Below are positions 14,458 to 26,819 of a stretch of 64,000 nucleotides of DNA, in pieces. Below the pieces are notes generated by a model. The model was not told the DNA's origin and made no database searches. It worked only from the letters and a program-made list of their open reading frames with translations. Origin of the DNA: Pseudomonas sp. LB-090624 (GTDB taxonomy: Bacteria; Pseudomonadota; Gammaproteobacteria; Pseudomonadales; Pseudomonadaceae); assembly GCF_003205205.1 (NCBI RefSeq), contig NZ_QJRL01000001.1, positions 124,001-188,000 of the forward strand. The letters are read 5' to 3'. Each line of letters starts with the position of its first letter. Position 1 is the stretch's first letter. Both the position numbers and the translations under genes were made by a program.

Positions 14458-15539
14458 TGCTGCTGCTGTTGGCCGAGTATCTGCAACAGTTCCACAAAGG
14501 CTTCGCGGTCTTCCAGTACCTGTCCTTGCGCGGGATCCTGGGGGTACTGACCGCGTTGTCCCTGGCGCTGTGGCTGGGCCCGTGGATGATCCGTACCCTG
14601 CAAATTCGCCAGATCGGCCAGGCCGTGCGCAACGACGGCCCGCAATCGCACCTGTCCAAGTCCGGCACGCCGACCATGGGTGGCGCGCTGATCCTGTCGG
14701 CCATCGCCGTCAGCACCCTCTTGTGGGCCGACCTGAGCAACCGTTACGTCTGGGTGGTGCTGATCGTCACCCTGGCATTCGGTGCCATCGGCTGGGTCGA
14801 CGACTATCGCAAGGTGATCGAGAAGAACTCGCGTGGCCTGCCGAGTCGCTGGAAGTACTTCTGGCAGTCGGTGTTCGGCCTGGCGGCAGCAGTGTTCCTG
14901 TACAAAACCGCGCCGACCAGCGTCGAGACCACGCTGATCCTGCCGTTCATCAAGGACGTCACCATTCCGCTGGGCGTCGGCTTCGTTGTGCTGACCTACT
15001 TCGTCATCGTTGGCTCCAGCAACGCGGTCAACCTCACCGATGGCCTCGATGGCCTGGCAATCATGCCGACGGTGATGGTCGGGGGCGCGCTGGGCATCTT
15101 CTGCTACCTGTCGGGTAACGTGAAGTTCGCCGAATACCTGCTGATCCCCTATGTGCCGGGTTCGGGCGAGCTGATCGTGTTCTGTGGCGCGCTGATCGGT
15201 GCCGGCCTGGGCTTCCTGTGGTTCAACACCTACCCGGCACAAGTGTTCATGGGTGACGTCGGCGCGTTGGCGCTGGGCGCCGCACTGGGCACCATCGCCG
15301 TGATCGTGCGCCAGGAAATCGTCCTGTTCATCATGGGCGGCATCTTCGTCGTGGAAACCCTGTCGGTGGTGATTCAGGTCGCCTCCTTCAAGTTGACCGG
15401 CAAGCGCGTGTTCCGCATGGCGCCGATCCACCACCACTTTGAACTCAAGGGCTGGCCAGAGCCCCGTGTGATCGTCCGTTTCTGGATCATCACCGTGATC
15501 CTGGTACTGATTGGCCTTGCAACCCTGAAATTGAGGTAG
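14457..15539 (+). CDS. mraY: Phospho-MurNAc-pentapeptide translocase MraY
   Basis: A 360-residue polytopic enzyme (about ten transmembrane helices) that transfers phospho-MurNAc-pentapeptide to undecaprenyl phosphate, making lipid I. Signatures: [27 protein letters not shown] (Asp pair binding Mg2+), [13 protein letters not shown], the cytoplasmic [14 protein letters not shown] and the late [18 protein letters not shown] 14457 overlaps the murF stop by one base. Confidence 0.96.
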   Translation: MLLLLAEYLQQFHKGFAVFQYLSLRGILGVLTALSLALWLGPWMIRTLQIRQIGQAVRNDGPQSHLSKSGTPTMGGALILSAIAVSTLLWADLSNRYVWVVLIVTLAFGAIGWVDDYRKVIEKNSRGLPSRWKYFWQSVFGLAAAVFLYKTAPTSVETTLILPFIKDVTIPLGVGFVVLTYFVIVGSSNAVNLTDGLDGLAIMPTVMVGGALGIFCYLSGNVKFAEYLLIPYVPGSGELIVFCGALIGAGLGFLWFNTYPAQVFMGDVGALALGAALGTIAVIVRQEIVLFIMGGIFVVETLSVVIQVASFKLTGKRVFRMAPIHHHFELKGWPEPRVIVRFWIITVILVLIGLATLKLR

Positions 15540-16892
15540 ATGAGCGTGTCCTTGATCGCTTCCGACCAATTCCGCATCGTTGTCGGCCTCGGCAAGAGCG
15601 GCATGTCCCTGGTTCGCTTCCTGGCGAGCCGGGGCATTGCCTTTGCGGTCGCCGACACCCGCGAGCAACCGCCGGAACTGGACACCCTGCGCCGTGATTA
15701 CCCGCAGGTGGAAGTGCGCTGTGGGGAGCTGGACGTGGACTTCCTGTGCCGCGCCAACGAGCTGTACGTGAGCCCGGGCCTGGCCCTGGCCACCCCGGCC
15801 TTGCAGCAGGCCGCCGCACGCGGCGTGCAACTGTCCGGCGACATCGAGCTGTTCGCCCGCAACGCCAAGGCGCCGATCATTGCCATCAGCGGCTCCAATG
15901 CCAAGAGCACTGTCACCACCTTGGTCGGCGAAATGGCCGCCAAGGCCGGCAAGCGCGTGGCCGTGGGCGGTAACCTGGGTACTCCGGCGCTGGACCTGCT
16001 GGCGGATGACGTCGAGCTGTACGTACTGGAACTGTCCAGCTTCCAGCTGGAAACCACCGACCAGCTGAACGCCGAAGTGGCCACCGTGCTGAATATCAGC
16101 GAAGACCACATGGACCGCTACAGCGGCCTGCCCGCCTACCACCTGGCCAAGCACCGCATCTTCCGGGGTGCCAAGCAGGTTGTCGTCAATCGCCAGGACG
16201 CCCTCAGCCGGCCGTTGCCGGTGGAAGGTCGCCCATGCTGGACCTTCGGCCTCAACCAACCTGACTTCAAAGCCTTCGGCCTGCGCGAAGTGGATGGTGA
16301 GAAATACCTGGCATTCGAATTCCAGGCGCTGATGCCGGTGCGCGAGCTGAAGATTCGTGGTGCGCACAACCAGAGCAACGCCCTGGCGGCGCTGGCGCTG
16401 GGCCATGCTGCCGGGTTGCCATTCGAGCCCATGCTTGAAGCCCTGCGGGCGTTCGGGGGCTTGGCCCACCGTTGTCAGTGGGTTCGCGAGCGCAATGGCG
16501 TGAGCTGGTACGACGATTCCAAGGCTACCAACGTCGGGGCGGCCCTGGCCGCCATCGAAGGCCTGGGGGCCGATATCGAAGGCAAACTGGTGCTGATCGC
16601 CGGTGGTGACGGCAAGGGTGCCGAGTTCACCGCATTGCGCGAGCCGGTCAAGCGCTTCTGCCGCGCCGTGGTGTTGCTTGGCCGTGATGCCGAGCGCCTC
16701 GCCGAGGCCCTGGGCGATGACGTGCCACTGGTCCGGGTCAAGACCCTCGACGACGCCGTACAGCAATGTGCCGAACTGGCCCAGGCTGGCGATGCCGTGC
16801 TGCTGTCGCCGGCGTGCGCAAGCCTCGACATGTTCAGAAACTTCGAAGAACGCGGCCGCCTGTTCGCCCAGGCAGCGGGAGGCCTTGCATGA
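15540..16892 (+). CDS. murD: UDP-MurNAc-L-alanine:D-glutamate ligase
   Basis: A 450-residue Mur ligase that adds D-glutamate. N-terminal Rossmann UDP-binding part (FRIVVGLGKSGMSLVRFL), ATP loop GSNAKST (118-124), NISEDHMDRY and the C-terminal LLSPACASLDMFRNFEERG. It starts directly after the mraY stop with no gap (TAG-ATG) and overlaps ftsW by four bases. Confidence 0.95.
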   Translation: MSVSLIASDQFRIVVGLGKSGMSLVRFLASRGIAFAVADTREQPPELDTLRRDYPQVEVRCGELDVDFLCRANELYVSPGLALATPALQQAAARGVQLSGDIELFARNAKAPIIAISGSNAKSTVTTLVGEMAAKAGKRVAVGGNLGTPALDLLADDVELYVLELSSFQLETTDQLNAEVATVLNISEDHMDRYSGLPAYHLAKHRIFRGAKQVVVNRQDALSRPLPVEGRPCWTFGLNQPDFKAFGLREVDGEKYLAFEFQALMPVRELKIRGAHNQSNALAALALGHAAGLPFEPMLEALRAFGGLAHRCQWVRERNGVSWYDDSKATNVGAALAAIEGLGADIEGKLVLIAGGDGKGAEFTALREPVKRFCRAVVLLGRDAERLAEALGDDVPLVRVKTLDDAVQQCAELAQAGDAVLLSPACASLDMFRNFEERGRLFAQAAGGLA

Positions 16893-18103
16893 TCTTCGGC
16901 ATCCTCAAGCCTTATCCGTCGCCGCTGATCAGTGGCCGTGGCGTCGACCTCGACTTCCCGATGCTTGCCGGTTGCCTGGCCTTGCTGGGCCTGGGCCTGG
17001 TGATGATCACCTCGGCCTCGTCGGAAGTGGCTGCGGTGCAGTCGGGCAACCCGCTTTACCACATGTTCCGTCACCTGGTGTACGTGTTCCTCGGCCTGGT
17101 CGCCTGTGGTGCCACCATGCTGGTGCCGATCGCCACCTGGCAGCGCATGGGCTTCATGATGCTGATTGGTGCCTTTGGCTTGCTGGTGCTGGTGCTGGTG
17201 CCGGGTATCGGCCGTGAAGTGAACGGTTCGATGCGCTGGATCGGCTTCAGCTTCTTCAACGTGCAGCCTTCGGAAATTGCCAAGGTGTTCGTGGTCATCT
17301 ACCTGGCCGGGTATCTGGTGCGTCGGCAGACCGAAGTGCGCGAAAGCTGGATGGGCTTCTTCAAGCCGTTCATCGTGCTGCTGCCGATGGCCGGCCTGCT
17401 GTTGATGGAGCCTGACTTCGGCGCCACCGTGGTGATGATGGGCGCGGCGGCGGCCATGCTGTTCCTCGGCGGGGTGGGGTTGTTCCGCTTCAGTCTGATG
17501 GTGGTGCTGGCGGTGGTCGCAGTGTTCGTGCTGGTGCAGGCGCAACCCTACCGGATGGCGCGGCTGATCACCTTTACCGACCCGTGGTCCGACCAGTTCG
17601 GTTCTGGCTACCAGCTGACCCAGGCGCTGATTGCCTTCGGCCGTGGCGAATGGCTGGGCGTGGGCTTGGGTAACAGCGTACAGAAGCAGTTCTACCTGCC
17701 TGAAGCGCACACCGACTTCGTGTTCTCGGTACTGGCCGAAGAGCTGGGTGTGGTCGGCTCGCTGGTGACCATCGCACTGTTCGTGTTCGTGACCGTGCGG
17801 GCCCTGTACATCGGCCTGTGGGCCGAAAAGGCCAAGCAGTTCTTTGCCGCCTACATGGCGTTCGGCCTGGCGTTCCTGTGGATCGGCCAGTTCCTGATCA
17901 ATATCGGCGTGAACGTCGGCCTGCTGCCGACCAAGGGCCTGACCTTGCCATTCCTCAGCTATGGGGGCAGCTCGCTGGTGATCTGTTGCGCCTGCGTGGG
18001 CCTGTTGCTGCGCATCGAGTGGGAAAGCCGCACGCACCTGGGTAGCGAGGAACATGAATTCAGTGAAAGCGATTTTGCCGAGGAGACCAGTCATGGCCGC
18101 TGA
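16889..18103 (+). CDS. ftsW: Septal peptidoglycan glycosyltransferase FtsW (SEDS family)
   Basis: A 404-residue SEDS protein with about ten membrane helices that polymerises lipid II at the septum together with FtsI. Typical stretches: REVNGSMRWIGF, QPSEIAKVFVVIYLAGYL, MEPDFGATVVMM (the conserved Asp of SEDS polymerases), DFVFSVLAEELGVVG and LTLPFLSYGGSSLV. ATG 16889 overlaps murD by four bases. Its end overlaps the murG start by 11 bases. Confidence 0.95.
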   Translation: MIFGILKPYPSPLISGRGVDLDFPMLAGCLALLGLGLVMITSASSEVAAVQSGNPLYHMFRHLVYVFLGLVACGATMLVPIATWQRMGFMMLIGAFGLLVLVLVPGIGREVNGSMRWIGFSFFNVQPSEIAKVFVVIYLAGYLVRRQTEVRESWMGFFKPFIVLLPMAGLLLMEPDFGATVVMMGAAAAMLFLGGVGLFRFSLMVVLAVVAVFVLVQAQPYRMARLITFTDPWSDQFGSGYQLTQALIAFGRGEWLGVGLGNSVQKQFYLPEAHTDFVFSVLAEELGVVGSLVTIALFVFVTVRALYIGLWAEKAKQFFAAYMAFGLAFLWIGQFLINIGVNVGLLPTKGLTLPFLSYGGSSLVICCACVGLLLRIEWESRTHLGSEEHEFSESDFAEETSHGR

Positions 18104-19164
18104 TGGCAAGAACGTACTGATCATGGCCGGTGGTACCGGGGGGCACGTGTTCCCGGCCCTGGCCTGCGCCCGGGAGTTCCAGGCGCGCGGCTACAGCGTG
18201 CACTGGCTGGGCACCCCGCGTGGCATCGAAAACGAACTGGTGCCACAGGCCGGTCTGCCCTTGCACCTGATCCAGGTCAGCGGCCTGCGCGGCAAAAGCA
18301 AGCTGTCGTTGCTCAAGGCACCGTTCACCTTGGTCAAGGCCGTGCTGCAGGCCCGGCGCATCATTCGCCAGCTCAAGCCGGTCTGCGTACTGGGCTTTGG
18401 CGGCTACGTGACCGGCCCCGGCGGCGTGGCTGCGCGGCTCTGCGGTGTGCCGCTGGTGATCCACGAACAGAACGCCCGCGCCGGCACCGCCAATCGCTTG
18501 CTGGTGCCATTGTCTGCGCGGGTCTGCGAAGCTTTCCCGAACACCTTCGAGGCCAGCGACAAGCGTCGCACCACCGGCAACCCGGTGCGCCCGGAGCTGT
18601 TCATGGACGCCCAACGTGCGCCCTTGGTCGAGCGCCGTGCCCGCCTGTTGGTGCTGGGGGGCAGCCTGGGTGCGGAACCATTGAACAAATTGTTGCCTAA
18701 GGCCCTGTCCGAAGTGCCCGCCGCGTTGCGGCCAGAGGTGTTCCACCAGGCCGGCAAGCAACACGCGCCGATCACCGCCGAGCGTTATCACGAGGCAGGT
18801 GTCACGGCTCAGGTAGAGCCTTTCATCAAAGACATGGCCCAGGCCTATGGCTGGGCCGACATGGTGGTGTGCCGGGCTGGAGCCCTGACCGTCAGCGAGC
18901 TGGCGGCAGCAGGCTTGCCTTCGATGCTGGTGCCTTTGCCGCACGCGATCGACGACCACCAGACCCACAACGCCCAATATCTGGCCCGCGAAGGCGCTGC
19001 CTTCCTGATGCCGCAAGCGACAACTGGCGCAGCGCAGCTCGCTGAACGCCTGAACGAGGTGCTGATGCAACCCGAGAAACTCAACGTCATGGCAGGCACC
19101 GCACGGCGCCTGGCCAAACCTGCCGCAACCAGCACCGTGGTCGACATCTGCCTGGAGGTGGCCC

Positions 19165-19172
<8 letters not shown>
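18093..19172 (+). CDS. murG: Lipid II synthase MurG (GT-B glycosyltransferase)
   Basis: A 359-residue peripheral membrane GT-B enzyme that adds GlcNAc to lipid I. Glycine loops [14 protein letters not shown] near residues 10-23 and [12 protein letters not shown], with [12 protein letters not shown] and the UDP-GlcNAc site [20 protein letters not shown]. The frame extends to ATG 18054 inside ftsW, but ATG 18093 has an AGGAG site eight bases upstream and gives the normal N-terminus, so it is preferred. Confidence 0.95.
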
Positions 19173-21566
<2,394 letters not shown>

Positions 21567-21571
21567 CCATC

Positions 21572-22441
21572 ATGCAAGGCGCGATGATACGTCAGCAGCA
21601 ACCCGTTACCGGCCGTAGCAAGCCGGTGCCGCGTGGTGCCAGCCGGCTGGTGGCCGACGAGCCCGTATCGGCGCGCCTGCCGCGGCCAAGCCTGGGCGGC
21701 CTCAAGCGCCTGCTGTGGCCGGTGCTGCTGGTAGCGGCAGGCTTTGGCGCCTACGAGGGTGCCATTCGCCTGATGCCGTACGCCGACCGGCCGATTACCA
21801 AAATCGACGTGCAGGGCGACCTCAGCTACATCAGCCAGCAGTCGGTGCAGCAGCGGATCGCGCCCTACGTGGCGGCGAGCTTCTTCAGTGTCGACCTGCC
21901 AGCGATGCGCGCGGAGCTCGAGCAGATGCCGTGGATCGCTCACGCCGAAGTGCGCCGCGTATGGCCCGACGAGGTGGTGATCCGCCTTGAAGAGCAACTG
22001 CCGGTAGCACGCTGGGGGGACGAGGCCTTGCTCAACAACCAGGGCCAGGCCTTCACCCCGCGCGAGCTGGCCAACTACGAACACCTGCCACAACTGGCCG
22101 GGCCACAGCGTGCCCAGCAACAAGTCATGCAGCAGTATCAGGTATTGAGCCAGATGCTGCGCCCCCTGGGCTTTTCCATCGCTCGCCTGGAGCTGCGCGA
22201 GCGAGGCAGCTGGTTCCTGACTACCGGTGCGAGCAGCGCCGGGCCAGGCATCGAGCTGCTGCTGGGGCGCGACCATCTGGTGGAGAAGATGCGCCGTTTC
22301 ATTGCCATTTACGACAAAACGCTCAAAGACCAGATCAGCACTATCGCCCGCATTGATCTGCGTTACTCCAACGGACTTGCCGTTGGCTGGCGGGAACCGA
22401 TTGCACCGACGACGGCCCAACCCGCCGTTGCGAAGAATTAG
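21572..22441 (+). CDS. ftsQ: Cell division protein FtsQ
   Basis: A 289-residue bitopic protein: a basic cytoplasmic N-terminus of about 45 residues, one membrane helix ([17 protein letters not shown]), a POTRA domain beginning at [20 protein letters not shown] and the FtsQ beta domain ([23 protein letters not shown]). It recruits FtsL-FtsB to the divisome. Located between ddlB and ftsA as in other gammaproteobacteria. Confidence 0.94.
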   Translation: MQGAMIRQQQPVTGRSKPVPRGASRLVADEPVSARLPRPSLGGLKRLLWPVLLVAAGFGAYEGAIRLMPYADRPITKIDVQGDLSYISQQSVQQRIAPYVAASFFSVDLPAMRAELEQMPWIAHAEVRRVWPDEVVIRLEEQLPVARWGDEALLNNQGQAFTPRELANYEHLPQLAGPQRAQQQVMQQYQVLSQMLRPLGFSIARLELRERGSWFLTTGASSAGPGIELLLGRDHLVEKMRRFIAIYDKTLKDQISTIARIDLRYSNGLAVGWREPIAPTTAQPAVAKN

Positions 22442-22455
22442 AGAGAGGCAGGACC

Positions 22456-23712
22456 ATGGCAAACGCGCATAGCGGCAAAATGATCGTCGGGCTGGACATT
22501 GGCACCTCCAAGGTGGTGGCGCTGGTCGGCGAAGTGGGCGAGGACGGCACCCTGGAAATCGTCGGGATCGGTACCCATCCGTCCCGCGGCCTGAAAAAAG
22601 GCGTGGTGGTGAACATCGAGTCCACCGTGCAGTCGATCCAGCGCGCCGTCGAAGAAGCGCAACTGATGGCCGGCTGCCGCATCCACTCGGCATTCGTCGG
22701 TGTGGCCGGTAACCACATCCGCAGCCTGAACTCCCACGGTATCGTCGCCATCCGTGACCGCGAGGTCAGCCTGGCTGACCTGGAGCGTGTACTCGACGCG
22801 GCCCAGGCCGTGGCGATCCCGGCCGACCAGCGCGTGCTGCACACCCTGCCGCAGGACTACGTGATCGACAACCAGGAAGGCGTGCGCGAGCCGCTGGGCA
22901 TGTCGGGTGTACGCCTTGAGGCCAAGGTGCACGTGGTCACCTGCGCGGTAAACGCGGCGCAGAACATTGAGAAGTGCGTACGCCGCTGCGGCCTGGAAAT
23001 CGACGACATCATCCTTGAGCAGCTGGCCTCGGCCTACTCGGTGCTGACCGACGATGAGAAGGAGCTCGGCGTGTGCCTGGTGGACATCGGTGGCGGCACC
23101 ACCGACATCGCCATCTTCACCGAGGGCGCTATCCGTCACACCGCGGTAATCCCGATTGCCGGCGACCAAGTGACCAACGACATCGCCATGGCCCTGCGTA
23201 CGCCGACCCAGTACGCCGAAGAAATCAAGATCCGCTACGCCTGCGCCCTGGCCAAACTGGCCGGCGCCGGTGAGACCATCAAGGTGCCAAGCGTGGGCGA
23301 TCGCCCACCGCGCGAGCTGTCGCGCCAGGCCCTGGCCGAGGTGGTAGAGCCACGTTACGACGAGCTCTTCACCCTGATCCAGGCCGAACTGCGCCGCAGC
23401 GGCTACGAGGACCTGGTGCCGGCCGGCATCGTCCTCACCGGCGGCACCGCGAAGATGGAAGGCGCCGTGGAACTGGCCGAGGAAATCTTCCACATGCCGG
23501 TACGCCTGGGCGTGCCGCACAGCGTTCGGGGGCTGAGCGACGTGGTGCGCAACCCGATCTATTCCACCGGCGTGGGCTTGCTCACCTACGGCCTGCAGAA
23601 GCAGTCCGAAGACCTGCCCCTGACCGGCAACAGCAGCAGCAACAGCTATGGCGATGAACCGAAGGCCCCAGTGCTTGAGCGCTTCAAGCGGTGGGTCCAG
23701 GGCAACTTCTAA
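22456..23712 (+). CDS. ftsA: Cell division protein FtsA, actin-like
   Basis: A 418-residue actin-fold ATPase that tethers FtsZ to the membrane. Phosphate loops VGLDIGTSKVVALVGE and LVDIGGGTTDIAIF, and the adenosine motif GIVLTGGTAKMEG are present, with the extra 1C domain (about residues 85-160). The C-terminal stretch LERFKRWVQGNF is the expected amphipathic membrane-targeting helix. A GAGAGGCAGG site precedes ATG 22456. Confidence 0.96.
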   Translation: MANAHSGKMIVGLDIGTSKVVALVGEVGEDGTLEIVGIGTHPSRGLKKGVVVNIESTVQSIQRAVEEAQLMAGCRIHSAFVGVAGNHIRSLNSHGIVAIRDREVSLADLERVLDAAQAVAIPADQRVLHTLPQDYVIDNQEGVREPLGMSGVRLEAKVHVVTCAVNAAQNIEKCVRRCGLEIDDIILEQLASAYSVLTDDEKELGVCLVDIGGGTTDIAIFTEGAIRHTAVIPIAGDQVTNDIAMALRTPTQYAEEIKIRYACALAKLAGAGETIKVPSVGDRPPRELSRQALAEVVEPRYDELFTLIQAELRRSGYEDLVPAGIVLTGGTAKMEGAVELAEEIFHMPVRLGVPHSVRGLSDVVRNPIYSTGVGLLTYGLQKQSEDLPLTGNSSSNSYGDEPKAPVLERFKRWVQGNF

Positions 23713-23767
23713 GTTTCAAAGCAGTAGTGGTAGGCGCAACAACTAGAGAACTGTAAGGAGAGGGAAA

Positions 23768-24964
23768 ATGTTCGAGCTCGTAGACAACGTCCCGCAAAGC
23801 CCGGTCATCAAGGTGATCGGCGTTGGTGGTGGTGGCGGCAACGCCGTCAACCACATGGTCAAGAGCAGCATCGAAGGCGTGGAATTCATCTGCGCCAACA
23901 CCGATGCCCAGGCGCTGAAAAACATTGGCGCGCGCACCATCCTGCAATTGGGCACTGGCGTGACCAAGGGCCTGGGTGCCGGTGCCAATCCGGAAGTCGG
24001 CCGTCAGGCTGCGCTGGAAGACCGTGAGCGCATCGCTGAAGTGCTGCAGGGCACCAACATGGTGTTCATCACCACCGGCATGGGCGGCGGTACTGGTACC
24101 GGTGCCGCACCGATCATTGCCGAAGTGGCCAAGGAAATGGGCATTCTCACCGTTGCCGTGGTGACCCGTCCGTTCCCGTTCGAGGGCCGCAAGCGCATGC
24201 AGATCGCCGATGAAGGCATCCGCATGCTGGCTGAAAGCGTCGACTCGTTGATCACCATCCCCAACGAGAAGCTGCTGACCATCCTGGGCAAGGACGCCAG
24301 CCTGCTGTCCGCGTTCGCCAAGGCCGACGATGTACTGGCCGGTGCGGTGCGCGGTATTTCCGACATCATCAAGCGTCCGGGCATGATCAACGTCGACTTT
24401 GCCGACGTACGCACCGTGATGGGCGAAATGGGCATGGCGATGATGGGTACTGGCTGTGCCAGCGGCCCGAACCGCGCCCGTGAAGCCACCGAGGCAGCGA
24501 TCCGCAACCCGCTGCTGGAAGACGTCAACCTGCAGGGCGCCCGCGGTATTCTGGTGAATATCACCGCAGGCCCGGACCTGTCGCTGGGTGAGTACTCCGA
24601 CGTGGGTAGCATCATCGAAGCCTTCGCCTCCGACCACGCCATGGTCAAGGTCGGGACCGTGATCGACCCGGACATGCGTGACGAACTGCACGTGACCGTG
24701 GTGGCCACCGGCCTGGGCGCGCGCATCGAGAAGCCTGTGAAGGTGGTCGACAACACCCTGCAGACTGCTCAGCAGGCGTATGAAGCCTCCAACCCGGCGC
24801 CGGCTCGTCAAGAGCAGCCAGCGGTCAACTACCGTGACCTGGAGCGCCCGACCGTGATGCGTAACCAGGCCCATGCAGGTGCTGCCGCAGCCGCTAAACT
24901 GAACCCTCAGGATGACCTGGACTACCTCGATATCCCGGCATTCCTGCGTCGTCAGGCTGATTAA
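23768..24964 (+). CDS. ftsZ: Cell division protein FtsZ, tubulin homologue
   Basis: A 398-residue tubulin-like GTPase that builds the Z ring. Tubulin signature GGGTGTG (106-112), T7-loop region NVDFADVRTVM, a variable linker from about residue 320, and the conserved C-terminal peptide DYLDIPAFLRRQAD that binds FtsA and ZipA. A strong AAGGAGAGGG site precedes the ATG. It is separated from ftsA by 55 bases and from lpxC by 112 bases that contain a large hairpin. Confidence 0.97.
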   Translation: MFELVDNVPQSPVIKVIGVGGGGGNAVNHMVKSSIEGVEFICANTDAQALKNIGARTILQLGTGVTKGLGAGANPEVGRQAALEDRERIAEVLQGTNMVFITTGMGGGTGTGAAPIIAEVAKEMGILTVAVVTRPFPFEGRKRMQIADEGIRMLAESVDSLITIPNEKLLTILGKDASLLSAFAKADDVLAGAVRGISDIIKRPGMINVDFADVRTVMGEMGMAMMGTGCASGPNRAREATEAAIRNPLLEDVNLQGARGILVNITAGPDLSLGEYSDVGSIIEAFASDHAMVKVGTVIDPDMRDELHVTVVATGLGARIEKPVKVVDNTLQTAQQAYEASNPAPARQEQPAVNYRDLERPTVMRNQAHAGAAAAAKLNPQDDLDYLDIPAFLRRQAD

Positions 24965-24993
24965 TGGAATTTATCAGGGGTATAAAGGTGATT

Positions 24994-25988
<995 letters not shown>

Positions 25989-26012
25989 GTTCGAACACTC
26001 TCTAGTTCATTG

Positions 26013-26037
26013 AGGCCACCTTCGGGTGGCCTTTTTT
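26013..26037 (+). terminator. Intrinsic terminator after lpxC
   Basis: AGGCCACC-TTCG-GGTGGCCT followed by TTTTT, 25 bases after the lpxC stop. The T-run includes the TAA stop of the convergent minus-strand gene. Confidence 0.92.
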
Positions 26038-26491
26038 ATGGCTTGTGCTGGGCGTGGGCGGCCAGCCGTTCCAGTGCTGCACGCAGCTTGGGGTCGGTGA
26101 TGCCCTCGGCGGTATCACGTAAGCTCTCGGCGGCGCTATTGGACAGCTCGGCGGCATGCCCGCCGCGTTTGGCCGGCACCAGCGGCGGCTGCACCTTGTA
26201 CAGAATACGCCTGAGGTTGCCGAAGGCCTCCATGGCCTGCAACGCCGCCAGCAGACGTTTCTGCTGATAGCGCAAGCGGGTTGCCCAGTGGCCGTCGGTG
26301 ACTACCAGCAACAGCGTGCCATCGCGCCAGGACGCCACGTGGCAGTGCTCGCGGGCGGCCGGCTGCAACTGGCTTTCCAGCAGGCGCTGCAAGTACTCCA
26401 GGCGTTCGGCCTGGTTCAGCAGCAGGCGCAGCGGGCGGACCTGGCGCAGCAGGGCCGAAGGTGGCTGTGCGGGGGAGGGTTTATAGGCCAT
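26036..26491 (-). CDS. dciA: DUF721 protein, DciA-like replicative helicase loader
   Basis: A 151-residue DUF721 protein. DciA proteins load the DnaB helicase in bacteria lacking DnaC/DnaI loaders. The conserved stretch LLRQVRPLRLLLNQAERLEYLQRLLESQLQP, then HCHVASWRDGTLLLVVTDGHWATRLRYQQKRLL gives the KH-like core (about residues 10-95); the rest is a variable helical tail. I chose ATG 26491 (MAYKPSPAQ); an in-frame ATG lies 12 bases further upstream (26503). The position between lpxC and secA is the usual Pseudomonas one. Confidence 0.85.
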   Translation of the reverse strand: MAYKPSPAQPPSALLRQVRPLRLLLNQAERLEYLQRLLESQLQPAAREHCHVASWRDGTLLLVVTDGHWATRLRYQQKRLLAALQAMEAFGNLRRILYKVQPPLVPAKRGGHAAELSNSAAESLRDTAEGITDPKLRAALERLAAHAQHKP

Positions 26492-26819
26492 GGGACCGTG
26501 CATGAGGTGACAAGATCAGCAGTTTACCACCTCTGTAGTCTGCACCGGCCTCTTCGTGGGCGTGTCATCGAGGAGGGTGGCGGGGCAGCGAGAGATAAGA
26601 CCAGTTCTCGATAGCTTTCATGTTGCCAAGGCTTGAACTCAGGGAAAATGCCCCTATCTAAGACAAGCCCCCGCCAAAACGCTGTAATAGCATCGTGGAA
26701 ATCCACCACTTTCCTCACCATCGTTTCCGGGTAGAATGCTCGTTCGCATGCGGCCTCAGGGCTGCACGGGCGACTCATGGGGCCGCCCTCCATCCCTACG
26801 TGTGGAAGATCCTGCCGAT
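26492..26819. other. Divergent intergenic region between dciA and secA
   Basis: About 320 bases without a credible gene. A 89-codon minus-strand frame (26524-26793) has no homology I recognise and is probably chance. The stretch must hold the dciA and secA promoters; the clearest signal is a heat-shock-like pair at 26632-26660. Confidence 0.5.
26632..26660 (+). promoter_or_regulatory. Candidate sigma32 (RpoH)-type promoter before secA
   Basis: CTTGAAC (26632-26638), 12-bp gap, CCCCTATCTA (26651-26660). This resembles the RpoH consensus CTTGAAA-N11-16-CCCCATNT. It points toward secA and lies about 160 bases before its ATG. Pattern match only. Confidence 0.45.

Noticed and set aside
14454..16766. 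770-codon minus-strand open frame opposite mraY and murD
   Set aside because: High-GC coding DNA leaves long antisense frames open; composition is His/Gln/Gly-rich with no domain, and both plus-strand genes are certain.
26524..26793. 89-codon minus-strand frame upstream of secA
   Set aside because: No ribosome site of note, no recognisable fold, covers the promoter region of secA.
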